From the NCBI RefSeq assembly GCF_047238345.1, contig NZ_JBDFMQ010000001.1:1364001-1428000 (forward strand): a stretch of 64,000 bases of DNA, read 5' to 3'. Shown piece after piece: positions 34,709 through 42,174 of the stretch. This DNA is from Shouchella sp047238345 (lineage in GTDB: Bacteria > Bacillota > Bacilli > Bacillales > Bacillaceae_D). Numbering within the stretch: the stretch's first letter is position 1; every line of letters starts with the position of its first letter. The position numbers and the translations under genes are program-made. Below the pieces are notes generated by a model. That model saw only the letters and a list, made by a program, of their open reading frames with translations, ran no database searches and had not been told where the DNA came from.

Positions 34709-35323
34709 ATGGGACAACGTTATGAAAACCGAAAAGATAAACGCAAAAATCGCATACTAAATGTCGCAATTACCATTGTTGCCGTCCTTATCCTCTTTTT
34801 CGGAGGCACACTAGTGTTCAATATGCTTAATCAACCTGAGACTGCTACTGAAGAAAGTAATGAAAGTGTAGAGCCAGACTCAGACACGTACGATGAAAGC
34901 AATGACGAAGAAACAAATTCAGAAGAAGATGAAAATGATACAGCAGATAGCACAAATGAAGAAGAGGGCACAGAGGAAGACGACGCAACGGAAGATGATG
35001 AGGCAACCGAAGAAGATGAAAGTGAACAAGCCGCAACTGTTGGGGATGTCTTGCCAACTGAACAAACAAACCCAACGCCAAATAACTTTGGTGGTCAAAA
35101 CTGGAATGAAATGGAACAAGCTGCTTTTAACGCAACTGGTTTGACAAGCAGTAGCAGCGACACCATTTGGATTGGAAATGGTGGTTCGACATCAAGTGCT
35201 GTCGTCACGTTACTCGATAATGGCACAGGGCTCTATCACCAAGTTCGATTGCAGTGGGTAGAAGAACCTGAACAAGGGTGGCAAATTGAATCGGTTGAGC
35301 AGTTTGAATCCGATCCAACGTAA
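34709..35323 (+). CDS. yrrS: YrrS/DUF1510 family membrane-anchored protein
   Basis: 204 residues. A short basic N terminus (GQRYENRKDKRKNRIL) is followed by one helix (about 18-40), then roughly 70 residues of almost pure Glu, Asp, Thr and Ser, and a compact C-terminal DUF1510 domain (NFGGQNWNEMEQAAFNATG onward). In B. subtilis YrrS is encoded next to the penicillin-binding protein PbpI (YrrR) and interacts with it; no such gene is present here. The very acidic external linker is typical of alkaliphiles. AGGAGG precedes the ATG. Confidence 0.85.
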   Translation: MGQRYENRKDKRKNRILNVAITIVAVLILFFGGTLVFNMLNQPETATEESNESVEPDSDTYDESNDEETNSEEDENDTADSTNEEEGTEEDDATEDDEATEEDESEQAATVGDVLPTEQTNPTPNNFGGQNWNEMEQAAFNATGLTSSSSDTIWIGNGGSTSSAVVTLLDNGTGLYHQVRLQWVEEPEQGWQIESVEQFESDPT

Positions 35324-35335
35324 TAATCATGAAAG

Positions 35336-35375
35336 CCTAGCGGCATTATCTTTACGAACACCGCTAGGTTTTTTT
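35336..35375 (+). terminator. Terminator after yrrS
   Basis: cctagcgg (35336-35343) pairs with ccgctagg (35361-35368), followed by seven T. Confidence 0.9.
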
Positions 35376-35462
35376 GTTTTAAGCGTACATTTTTAATGAA
35401 ACACGTTGATGCAATGTGTATACTAGTTGAGGAAGCTATTTGTTGTAGAAAGGATGAACAAA

Positions 35463-36155
35463 ATGAAAATTGGAATTATCGGTGCAATGGAGGAAGAGGT
35501 CGAGCATCTACGCAAACAAATGATGCAGGCAACCGTAACTGTTGTCGCAAACTGTGAATTTACAGACGGCATCATAAACGGGACAAACGTCATTTTAACA
35601 AAATGTGGCATTGGCAAAGTGAATGCGGCTTTAGCAACGTCTTTATTAAACGATCGCTATCAGCCTGATTCTATCATTAATACAGGTGTTGCAGGCGGAC
35701 TGAACGCATCAATGGCTGTAGGAGACTTAGTCATTTCAACAGAAGTGCGTCATCATGATGTTGATGCAACTGTTTTTGGTTATGAACATGGTCAAGTTCC
35801 AGGTATGGTGCCTGCTTATTTACCAGATCCAGCGCTAATCGCGGTTGCTAAAAAAGCAGCTGAAAAAGTAGGGTTTCATACGGAAGAAGGATTAGTTGTG
35901 ACGGGTGATTCATTTATGGATGATGAAGGAAGAGTGAATGCGGTTAAAGCGTTATTTCCAACAGCTTTTTGTGCGGAAATGGAAGCAGCTGCGATTGCCC
36001 AAGTATGTCATCAATACCAAACACCTTTTGTTATTATTCGTGCGTTATCCGATGTGGCTGGGCAAGACGCAAAAATGTCATACGATACCTTCTTAGAGAA
36101 ATCAGCTGTGAACTCTGCTAAACAAGTTCTGTTTATGATTGATGCGTTAAGTTAA
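35463..36155 (+). CDS. mtnN: 5'-methylthioadenosine/S-adenosylhomocysteine nucleosidase
   Basis: 230 residues, one fewer than B. subtilis MtnN. The family start IGIIGAMEEEVEHL, the FTDGIINGTNVILTKCGIGKVNAA core, the substrate region AEMEAAAIAQVC and the catalytic Asp in RALSDVAG are present. It releases adenine from methylthioadenosine and S-adenosylhomocysteine. ATG at 35463 lies nine bases after AAAGG. In B. subtilis mtnN is in yrrT-mtnN-mccA-mccB-yrhC; here only mtnN and yrhC remain. Confidence 0.96.
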   Translation: MKIGIIGAMEEEVEHLRKQMMQATVTVVANCEFTDGIINGTNVILTKCGIGKVNAALATSLLNDRYQPDSIINTGVAGGLNASMAVGDLVISTEVRHHDVDATVFGYEHGQVPGMVPAYLPDPALIAVAKKAAEKVGFHTEEGLVVTGDSFMDDEGRVNAVKALFPTAFCAEMEAAAIAQVCHQYQTPFVIIRALSDVAGQDAKMSYDTFLEKSAVNSAKQVLFMIDALS

Positions 36156-36237
36156 CAGTTATTTCCAATGGAGGGAATGGTTTTAACAATCGTTTCTTTT
36201 GCTTATCTGGTATGATAAACAAAAAGGGGGAAACGGT

Positions 36238-36471
36238 GTGGATCAAAAAGATAAACTTCGTTATGCGCATAAAGACTATCATGCCTTTTGTCTCGTCTTT
36301 TTAGGAATTGGTTTCTTTTTAACAGTTGGTTTATGGCTTCCAGAGCCACATCGTGTAGAAACGTCGGTTCCTCTTGCGATTATTTTAGGCATATGCTTGT
36401 TTTCTTCAAGCTGTTGTTACGGCTTATCGTGGTTAGCCAATGTAAAGTTGCAGCGATTAAATAATGAGTAA
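36238..36471 (+). CDS. yrhC: YrhC-like small membrane protein
   Basis: 77 residues with two membrane helices (about 15-34 and 44-66) and an N terminus DQKDKLRYAHKDYHAFCLVF. The GTG start at 36238 follows AAAAAGGGGGAAAC; the earlier ATG at 36199 lacks a site. YrhC follows mccB in B. subtilis; here it follows mtnN. Function unknown. Confidence 0.75.
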   Translation: MDQKDKLRYAHKDYHAFCLVFLGIGFFLTVGLWLPEPHRVETSVPLAIILGICLFSSSCCYGLSWLANVKLQRLNNE

Positions 36472-36473
36472 TA

Positions 36474-36510
36474 AAAAACGGCCTTACCAGATTGGGGAAA
36501 GGTCGTTTTT
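36474..36510. terminator. Bidirectional terminator between yrhC and nudix gene
   Basis: aaaaacggcctt pairs with aaggtcgttttt around accagattgggga; it ends both converging genes. Confidence 0.82.
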
Positions 36511-37114
36511 ATCGTTTCATGAGACTAATAAATTCTTGCAAAATGCGAGCAGTTAGACCCCAAACCATGTGATCCTCATAGCGATAAAAATATTCTGCAG
36601 TGCTATATTGTTTTTCGCGATAGGCACGTGCATTTGGAATTCGATCGATCGGGAAGTTTGCGCCAGGGGAAATGGTCACATCTACATAGCCCACTTCAGG
36701 TTCGTGAGACAGTAAATGAGAAACAGGGATCGTAAACCAGTCGTCAACTTCATCTTTATTTGGCTGAATGTGATCAATAGAGTGTATGTACGCAATAAAA
36801 GGATGAATAAGCCCACGCCTTGGTGACTCAATCTTACTCATAGGAGCAAGGACGTTCACATCTTTTTCAGGTATGCCGAATTCTTCATAGAATTCTCTTA
36901 GGGCCGCCGCTTGCGCATGCTCGTCACTTTGATCAATTCTCCCGCCTGGAAAACAAGTTTCTCCAGGTTGAGCATTTAACGTGAGTGCACGAACTTGAAA
37001 TAGCACATGAATGTCGCCTTTTATTGACACAAGAGGCAGTAAAACCGCCGCATCTCGAGCTGGTTTTCGGTTGTTTGGAGTGTGCAGCTTTTGTTTAATT
37101 TCCTCTAGATTCAC
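36509..37114 (-). CDS. Nudix hydrolase, CoA-pyrophosphatase type
   Basis: About 201 residues. The Nudix box is complete: GGRIDQSDEHAQAAALREFYEEFGI (GX5EX7REUXEEXGU pattern; the run here is positions about 58-82). The upstream LTLNAQPGETCFPGG matches the UPF0035 signature of CoA-specific Nudix enzymes that cut coenzyme A to phosphopantetheine and 3',5'-ADP. The GTG at 37114 is nine bases from GGAGG; the TTG at 37120 is only three bases away, so the shorter start is preferred. It stands alone and ends at a shared terminator. Confidence 0.85.
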   Translation of the reverse strand: MNLEEIKQKLHTPNNRKPARDAAVLLPLVSIKGDIHVLFQVRALTLNAQPGETCFPGGRIDQSDEHAQAAALREFYEEFGIPEKDVNVLAPMSKIESPRRGLIHPFIAYIHSIDHIQPNKDEVDDWFTIPVSHLLSHEPEVGYVDVTISPGANFPIDRIPNARAYREKQYSTAEYFYRYEDHMVWGLTARILQEFISLMKR

Positions 37115-37258
37115 GAACAAACGCCTCCATTAAAAATACTGTTAGATCATATTACAATCTTACTGAAACGAAAAGGCGCATGCCTTATAGTATGAAGTAA
37201 GGAAAGGATATAACCCTTGCTTTCTAATTGTTCTTTCTTGTCTCTCTCCCCAATTGGG

Positions 37259-37289
37259 CGACCATGATGTTCATGGTCGCCATTTTTTT
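37259..37289 (+). terminator. Plus-strand intrinsic terminator without a plus-strand gene
   Basis: gcgaccatga (37259-37268) pairs with tcatggtcgc (37271-37280) around a tiny loop, followed by catttttt. The T-run is on the plus strand, while both neighbours are minus-strand genes. Confidence 0.65.
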
Positions 37290-38277
37290 AGTAGATTAAT
37301 GAGAGAAACTCTTCTTTACTTATCGATCCAAAATACGCTTTTAAATCGTCAGCATCAAGAACGTTGCTTAGTTCAGTTGCGTCATAACGTTTTCCAATCA
37401 ATTTTGCTTCTAAGCTACTGACATCCGCAACCCCAAAGAAATCACCAAATATTTTACAGTCGCTAATGACGCCTTTTTTTACATTTAAGCGCAAATCAAT
37501 CGTACCGATTGGAAATCGCTTAGAACGCTGTATATCGAAAGAAGGAGACTTTCCATAGTTCCAATCCCAGTTACGATAGCGCTCTGCTGATAAAGCATCA
37601 ATCTCTTCCCACTCAGCTTTCGTTAACTTATGCTCAGGTACCTCGTCTTTTGTATCAAAGATATATTGAAGAAGGATTTTTTTAAATTCGTCCATGGTAA
37701 CAGGGTGTTCAAGAAATTCTGTTATGTTTGCGACACGGCTACGAATGGATTTAATGCCTTTTGATTTAATTTTGTCATCCTTGACGCGAAGAGCGGAAAC
37801 AACATTTTCAATTTCAGATTGAAGCATCAATGTTCCATGGGAAAACATTCTTCCTTTTGTTGTAAATTGAGCATTGCCGGAAATTTTTCTTTCGCCAACT
37901 TGAATGTCATTACGTCCACTTAGCTCAGCGTCTACACCAAGTTGTTTTAACGCTTGTACAACAGGTTCGGTAAACTTTTTAAAATTATGAAAGGAATCCC
38001 CATCATCTTTCGTTATAAAGCTGAAGTTCAAATTTCCTAAATCATGATAGACGGCACCGCCACCAGAGAGACGGCGAACGACGTGAAGGTTGTTATCGTT
38101 CACATAATCGAGGTTAATTTCTTCAAATGTATTTTGATTTTTTCCAATAATAATGGATGGTTCATTAATATAAAATAATAGGTACGTTTCATTTGCATCG
38201 AGGTTTTTTAGCGCCCATTCCTCAATGGCTAAATTTATTCGTGGGTCGGTTATATTCGCATTGTCGATAAACTTCAT
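37288..38277 (-). CDS. lplJ: Lipoate-protein ligase (LplA/LplJ type)
   Basis: 329 residues. The N-terminal catalytic domain carries IIGKNQNTFEEIN, RRLSGGGAVYHDLGNLNFSF, and the lipoyl-adenylate lysine in GNAQFTTKGRMFSHGTLML; an accessory C-terminal domain follows. It activates free lipoate with ATP and attaches it to E2/GcvH proteins. The ATG at 38277 has AGGAGTTTCT upstream; the frame up to 38331 is unsupported. No T-run follows it on its own strand. Confidence 0.94.
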   Translation of the reverse strand: MKFIDNANITDPRINLAIEEWALKNLDANETYLLFYINEPSIIIGKNQNTFEEINLDYVNDNNLHVVRRLSGGGAVYHDLGNLNFSFITKDDGDSFHNFKKFTEPVVQALKQLGVDAELSGRNDIQVGERKISGNAQFTTKGRMFSHGTLMLQSEIENVVSALRVKDDKIKSKGIKSIRSRVANITEFLEHPVTMDEFKKILLQYIFDTKDEVPEHKLTKAEWEEIDALSAERYRNWDWNYGKSPSFDIQRSKRFPIGTIDLRLNVKKGVISDCKIFGDFFGVADVSSLEAKLIGKRYDATELSNVLDADDLKAYFGSISKEEFLSLIY

Positions 38278-38408
38278 TATAGAAACTCCTTTCACTACTT
38301 GTACACCTCTTAGTATACTCATTTTATACAAGTAAATCGAGTAATTCGGTTTTAGCTATTAGATTCCAGGTCGTTGCTCTAAATGAATTCAAAAAAGACA
38401 AAGGAAAT

Positions 38409-39119
38409 TTAATTCCCTTTGCCGCGACTGTGCTTGTAAAATTCATGAAAAAGCTTCATTAATGCACGTTTCTCAATCCGTGATACATAGCTCCTCGAGA
38501 TGTTTAGCTCTTTAGCTATTTCTCGCTGCGTCCGTTCTTCTTCCATATTTAAGCCGAACCGTCCAATGACCACTTCTTTTTCACGCTCATCAAGAACATG
38601 AATGTACTCGTAGATCTGCTTTTTTTCCATCTCTGCTTGCAAAATGTCGACGATATCATCAGCATCTTCTTGTAAAATATCTATGAGACTAATTTCATTT
38701 CCTTCCTTATCAGTACCAATTGGATCATGAAGGGATACGTCTTTCTTTACTTTCTTAAGTGCCCTTAAGTGCATTAGAATCTCATTTTCTATACAACGTG
38801 CTGCATACGTGGCTAATTTTGTGCCTTTACCATCAGAGTAACTTTCAATTGCTTTAATTAACCCAATTGTCCCAATGGAAATAAGGTCTTCTGAATCTTC
38901 CCGTGTATTTTCAAATTTTTTGACGATATGTGCGACGAGTCGTAAATTATGCTCGATTAGAAGGTTTCTTGCTTCTTGATCTCCTTGGGCAGCAAGTAGT
39001 AAGTATTTTTTTTCATCATCTTTGTTCAAAGGTTGAGGAAAAGCGTTGTTTTTAACATAAGATACAAAAACGACGACCTCTTTCATAAAAAAAGAAATGG
39101 CGGCTAAAATTCCCGACAT
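38409..39119 (-). CDS. sigK: Pro-SigK, mother-cell sporulation sigma factor (uninterrupted)
   Basis: 236 residues in one frame. A 20-residue hydrophobic pro-sequence (MSGILAAISFFMKEVVVFVS) precedes YVKNNAFPQPL, where SpoIVFB would cut. Region 2 includes NLRLVAHIVKKFENT and ARCIENEILMHLRALKK; region 4 ends with EIAKELNISRSYVSRIEKRAL. It drives late mother-cell genes for spore coat and exosporium. In B. subtilis 168 the gene is split by the skin prophage; here it is whole. GGAGGAGGTGA precedes the ATG. Confidence 0.97.
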   Translation of the reverse strand: MSGILAAISFFMKEVVVFVSYVKNNAFPQPLNKDDEKKYLLLAAQGDQEARNLLIEHNLRLVAHIVKKFENTREDSEDLISIGTIGLIKAIESYSDGKGTKLATYAARCIENEILMHLRALKKVKKDVSLHDPIGTDKEGNEISLIDILQEDADDIVDILQAEMEKKQIYEYIHVLDEREKEVVIGRFGLNMEEERTQREIAKELNISRSYVSRIEKRALMKLFHEFYKHSRGKGN

Positions 39120-39325
39120 ATGTTCACCTCCTCCATATACCTATGCAGCCTTAGGCATGTTTGTGTCTGTACATAAAAAATACACGGATTAGGGGAACCG
39201 CCTATGAAGGAAGACTAATAATTGCTTCCAGCGTTTAAATTTGATAGGTTGAACGAGTACATCTTTTTTGAACAATGAAACAATGGTACGATTATTCATA
39301 GACATAAATAGGTGGGGGAAGATCA

Positions 39326-40138
39326 ATGGAATTACTATCTGATTGTCATGTGGCATTAACGGCTTCTCGTAAAGTGGAGGAGATGCAGGAATTAATAAGA
39401 AAACAAGGGGGAACGAGCGAGGTTCGTTCGATGCAAGGAACGGTAACAGAGGATGGAGCGATTATCAAAGAGATGATCTTCGACAGTTTGCAGACTCATC
39501 ATGATTGGATTGTGTTCACTACTGGAATTGGACTGCAAACCTTTTTCACTCATGCTGAGCAGCTAGGTGTAAAAGAGGCTTTTATAAATAAATTGAAACA
39601 TGCACGCATAGCTGTAAGAGGGTATAAAGCTATTGCTGCATTAAAGAAAGAACGAATTGCTTATGAGGTTGCGTCAGAGGATGGTACAACTCAAGGTTTA
39701 CTACATAAATTAGATTCTATCGATTTCAACCAGCAAAAGGTGATCGTTCAACTGTATGGCATTGCTTCACCGGAAATGGAAGCATTTTTTGAAAAGAAGA
39801 AGGCTATGCTTACAACTTGGTTGCCCTATCACCACCATGCGCCTGATGATAGCGTAGTGGATCAACTTTTGAATGAGGTGATAGAAGAGAAGCGGTATCA
39901 GGCAATTTGTTTTACTTCTGCGTTACAAGTAAAAGCATTGTTTGCATATGCTAAGAGACAGGAGCATGAAGAAGATTTGAAGAGCTGTTTTGAAACAGAT
40001 GTCATTGCAACGGCGGTTGGCAAAGTGACCGCAGAGGCACTAACAGAGTCTGGTGTTTCAAGAGTCGTCTTTCCAGAAAAAGAGCGAATGGGCGCAATGG
40101 TCATCCATTTAGGGAAGTATATAGAGCAATATAGATGA
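39326..40138 (+). CDS. Uroporphyrinogen-III synthase family protein (HemD-like)
   Basis: 270 residues with the two-lobed HEM4 layout: VALTASRKVEEMQELIRKQGG at the start, DWIVFTTGIGLQTFF near residue 70, a hinge near 130, IVQLYG and ICFTSALQVKALF in the second lobe and VIATAVGKVTAEAL near 235. Uroporphyrinogen-III synthases close the tetrapyrrole ring. No other haem or cobalamin genes lie nearby, so this could be a solo paralogue. ATG at 39326 follows GGTGGGGGA. Confidence 0.78.
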   Translation: MELLSDCHVALTASRKVEEMQELIRKQGGTSEVRSMQGTVTEDGAIIKEMIFDSLQTHHDWIVFTTGIGLQTFFTHAEQLGVKEAFINKLKHARIAVRGYKAIAALKKERIAYEVASEDGTTQGLLHKLDSIDFNQQKVIVQLYGIASPEMEAFFEKKKAMLTTWLPYHHHAPDDSVVDQLLNEVIEEKRYQAICFTSALQVKALFAYAKRQEHEEDLKSCFETDVIATAVGKVTAEALTESGVSRVVFPEKERMGAMVIHLGKYIEQYR

Positions 40139-40177
40139 AAAGCTTGTTGTCTACTTTAGACAACAAGCTTTTTTTAA
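40138..40177. terminator. Bidirectional terminator between hemD-like gene and BCCT transporter
   Basis: aaaagcttgttgtcta pairs with tagacaacaagcttttttt across a 3-base loop; both converging genes end in it. Confidence 0.92.
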
Positions 40178-41856
40178 TCTTCTTTAGGTGGTTTATTTGT
40201 TTTGTATGTCTTCTTTTTCGCTTTTTTTTCATTTAATTTCTTTGGACGTTCTTCACTTTTTTTCTTTTTTCGTTCTTCTTTTAATCGTCTTTTTTCCGCT
40301 CGTTCTTGTTTACTTTTAAATTGGCGTAGCTCAGCAATTTCTCTTAATAAGCGTCTCTGATTGACTTCTTTTTTTAAATGTTCATGGCGCAATGCTTTAA
40401 ATAAGGAAACGACCATTAGCAACATAATAATAGAAAATGGAAATGCGACGACAATCATTGTATTTTGCAACCCTTGTAAACCGCCACTATATAACAAAAC
40501 TGCTGCGGTTGTTGACATCAGAATGCCCCACAGAATTTTTATTTTCGTTGGCGGATTAAGGGAACCATTAGTCGATTGGCTACCTAAAACATGTGTAGCC
40601 GAATCGGCAGAAGTAATAAAAAAGACAGCGATTAAGAAGATCGTTATATAGGAAGAAATGGTACTAAACGGCATGGTTTCCAATACTCCGAAGAGAGCTT
40701 CTTCCTCTGCTAAGGATGAAATCGCAGCTAACCCTTGTGATTCAATTGAGATTGCTGTGCCGCCTAAAAATGAGAACCAGATAAACCCTACGATAGGAGG
40801 AACAAGTAATACACCAATAACAAACTCTCTTAACGTTCGCCCTCGTGATACACGAGCAATAAATGTTCCGACATATGGAGACCAAGCCATCCACCATGCC
40901 CAATAGAAAAGTGTCCATGCGTTAATCCATTCACGATGCTCAGAGCTATTTGGTGCAATATTAAAACTTAACTCAGGTAATGATTGTATGTATTGTCCGA
41001 GTGTATTTGTAAACAAATTAAGTGAGTATAGAGAAGCGCCGAAAATCATGAAGAACAATAACATGAGCATAACTAAGACCATATTCATGCTACTCAATAC
41101 TCGAATTCCTTTATCTAAACCGGTACTCGCGGAAAGTAAAAACAATACAGTGATAACGATAATAATGACGAGCTGTAATCCAAAACTGTTTGGGAATTCT
41201 GTTAAAAAAGAAATTCCACCGTTCATTTGTGCCGCACCAAATCCTAACGTTGTTGCAATTCCTGATAAAGTTGCAACAATGGCAATAACATCAATCATTT
41301 GTCCCCAGAATCCTTTAGGGTTAATGAGTGGAGAAAGAGTGGCACTTATTAAGCCTGGCATATCCTTGCGAAAGTTAAAATAAGCGAGGCAGATCGCTAC
41401 AATGGCATAAATTGCCCAACCATGAAAACCCCAATGCAAGAAGACATATTTTAACGATTCTAACGCCGCTTGACCTGTATTCTCATCTGCTGTAGGTGCT
41501 TCAATTGCGTAATGGGCAATTGGCTCAGCTGCACCGAAAAACAAAAGTCCAACTCCGAGACCGGCACTAAACAAAAAGGCGAACCACGTTAAATAGCCGT
41601 ACTCAGGTCGATCATCTTCTTTTCCTAAGCGCAGTTTTCCAAAAGGACTTACAACAAAAAACAAACAGACTAATAAAAAGATCGTAACGACAATCAAATA
41701 ATACCAGCCAAAAACATCGGCGATAAAATTTCGGACGGTTGCGGTTACAGATTCTAGCTGAGAAGGAAAAATAATACCAATTGCAACAAAGATGATTAAA
41801 ATTCCCAGTGTCCAATAAAAAACATTTGTCAGTTTACCGACAGGTTTATTCTCCAA
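40174..41856 (-). CDS. BCCT-family transporter (glycine betaine/choline/carnitine type) with basic tail
   Basis: 560 residues with about twelve membrane helices. The BCCT signature FYWAWWMAWSPYVGTFIARVS lies near 315-335, with GVGLLFFGAAEP near 100. These are Na+- or H+-driven importers of betaine or related compounds, used for osmotic protection. After the last helix (about 490) comes a tail of roughly 65 residues made mostly of Lys, Arg and Glu. The TTG start at 41856 is six bases from AAGGAGAC. A TAGACA-17-TATAAT promoter lies upstream. Confidence 0.94.
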   Translation of the reverse strand: MENKPVGKLTNVFYWTLGILIIFVAIGIIFPSQLESVTATVRNFIADVFGWYYLIVVTIFLLVCLFFVVSPFGKLRLGKEDDRPEYGYLTWFAFLFSAGLGVGLLFFGAAEPIAHYAIEAPTADENTGQAALESLKYVFLHWGFHGWAIYAIVAICLAYFNFRKDMPGLISATLSPLINPKGFWGQMIDVIAIVATLSGIATTLGFGAAQMNGGISFLTEFPNSFGLQLVIIIVITVLFLLSASTGLDKGIRVLSSMNMVLVMLMLLFFMIFGASLYSLNLFTNTLGQYIQSLPELSFNIAPNSSEHREWINAWTLFYWAWWMAWSPYVGTFIARVSRGRTLREFVIGVLLVPPIVGFIWFSFLGGTAISIESQGLAAISSLAEEEALFGVLETMPFSTISSYITIFLIAVFFITSADSATHVLGSQSTNGSLNPPTKIKILWGILMSTTAAVLLYSGGLQGLQNTMIVVAFPFSIIMLLMVVSLFKALRHEHLKKEVNQRRLLREIAELRQFKSKQERAEKRRLKEERKKKKSEERPKKLNEKKAKKKTYKTNKPPKED

Positions 41857-41901
41857 TGAAATGTCTCCTTACCTAAATATGTATTAAATGGGCATAAGCA
41901 G

Positions 41902-41930
41902 ATTATAAAGATCAATTGCTTGTATGTCTA
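41902..41930 (-). promoter_or_regulatory. BCCT transporter promoter
   Basis: Read leftwards: TAGACA at 41930-41925, a 17-base spacer and TATAAT at 41907-41902. The remaining part of the gap to the collagen-like gene (41931-42157) has no gene; CATACGATT at 42119 and CATATACAG at 42139 only faintly resemble SigK -10 sites. Confidence 0.7.
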
Positions 41931-42174
41931 TTTTTTAAAGAGAATCTAGACAAAAAAATGAAAAGACGTATTATTTTGTGAATGTTGTATGGATTTTTTG
42001 TGGTAAGAACGTAAAAAAATGTTGGGTTCTGCTTATAGTAAATCCATACACGAAGAAAATTGGGTCTTTTATCTCAGTACATGCATGTCGACCACACAAT
42101 CAAAGTATGTGCACGCAGCATACGATTTATAAGCTGTTCATATACAGCAATAAAATAGGAGGAGCTATAAATAT

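Noticed and set aside
38409..39119. Possible split or rearranged sigK
   Set aside because: The frame is continuous over 236 residues with pro-sequence and both sigma regions, so no skin-like element is present.
42119..42147. SigK promoter for the collagen-like gene
   Set aside because: CATACGATT and CATATACAG only partly match the -10, and no AC at the right distance upstream; too weak to call.
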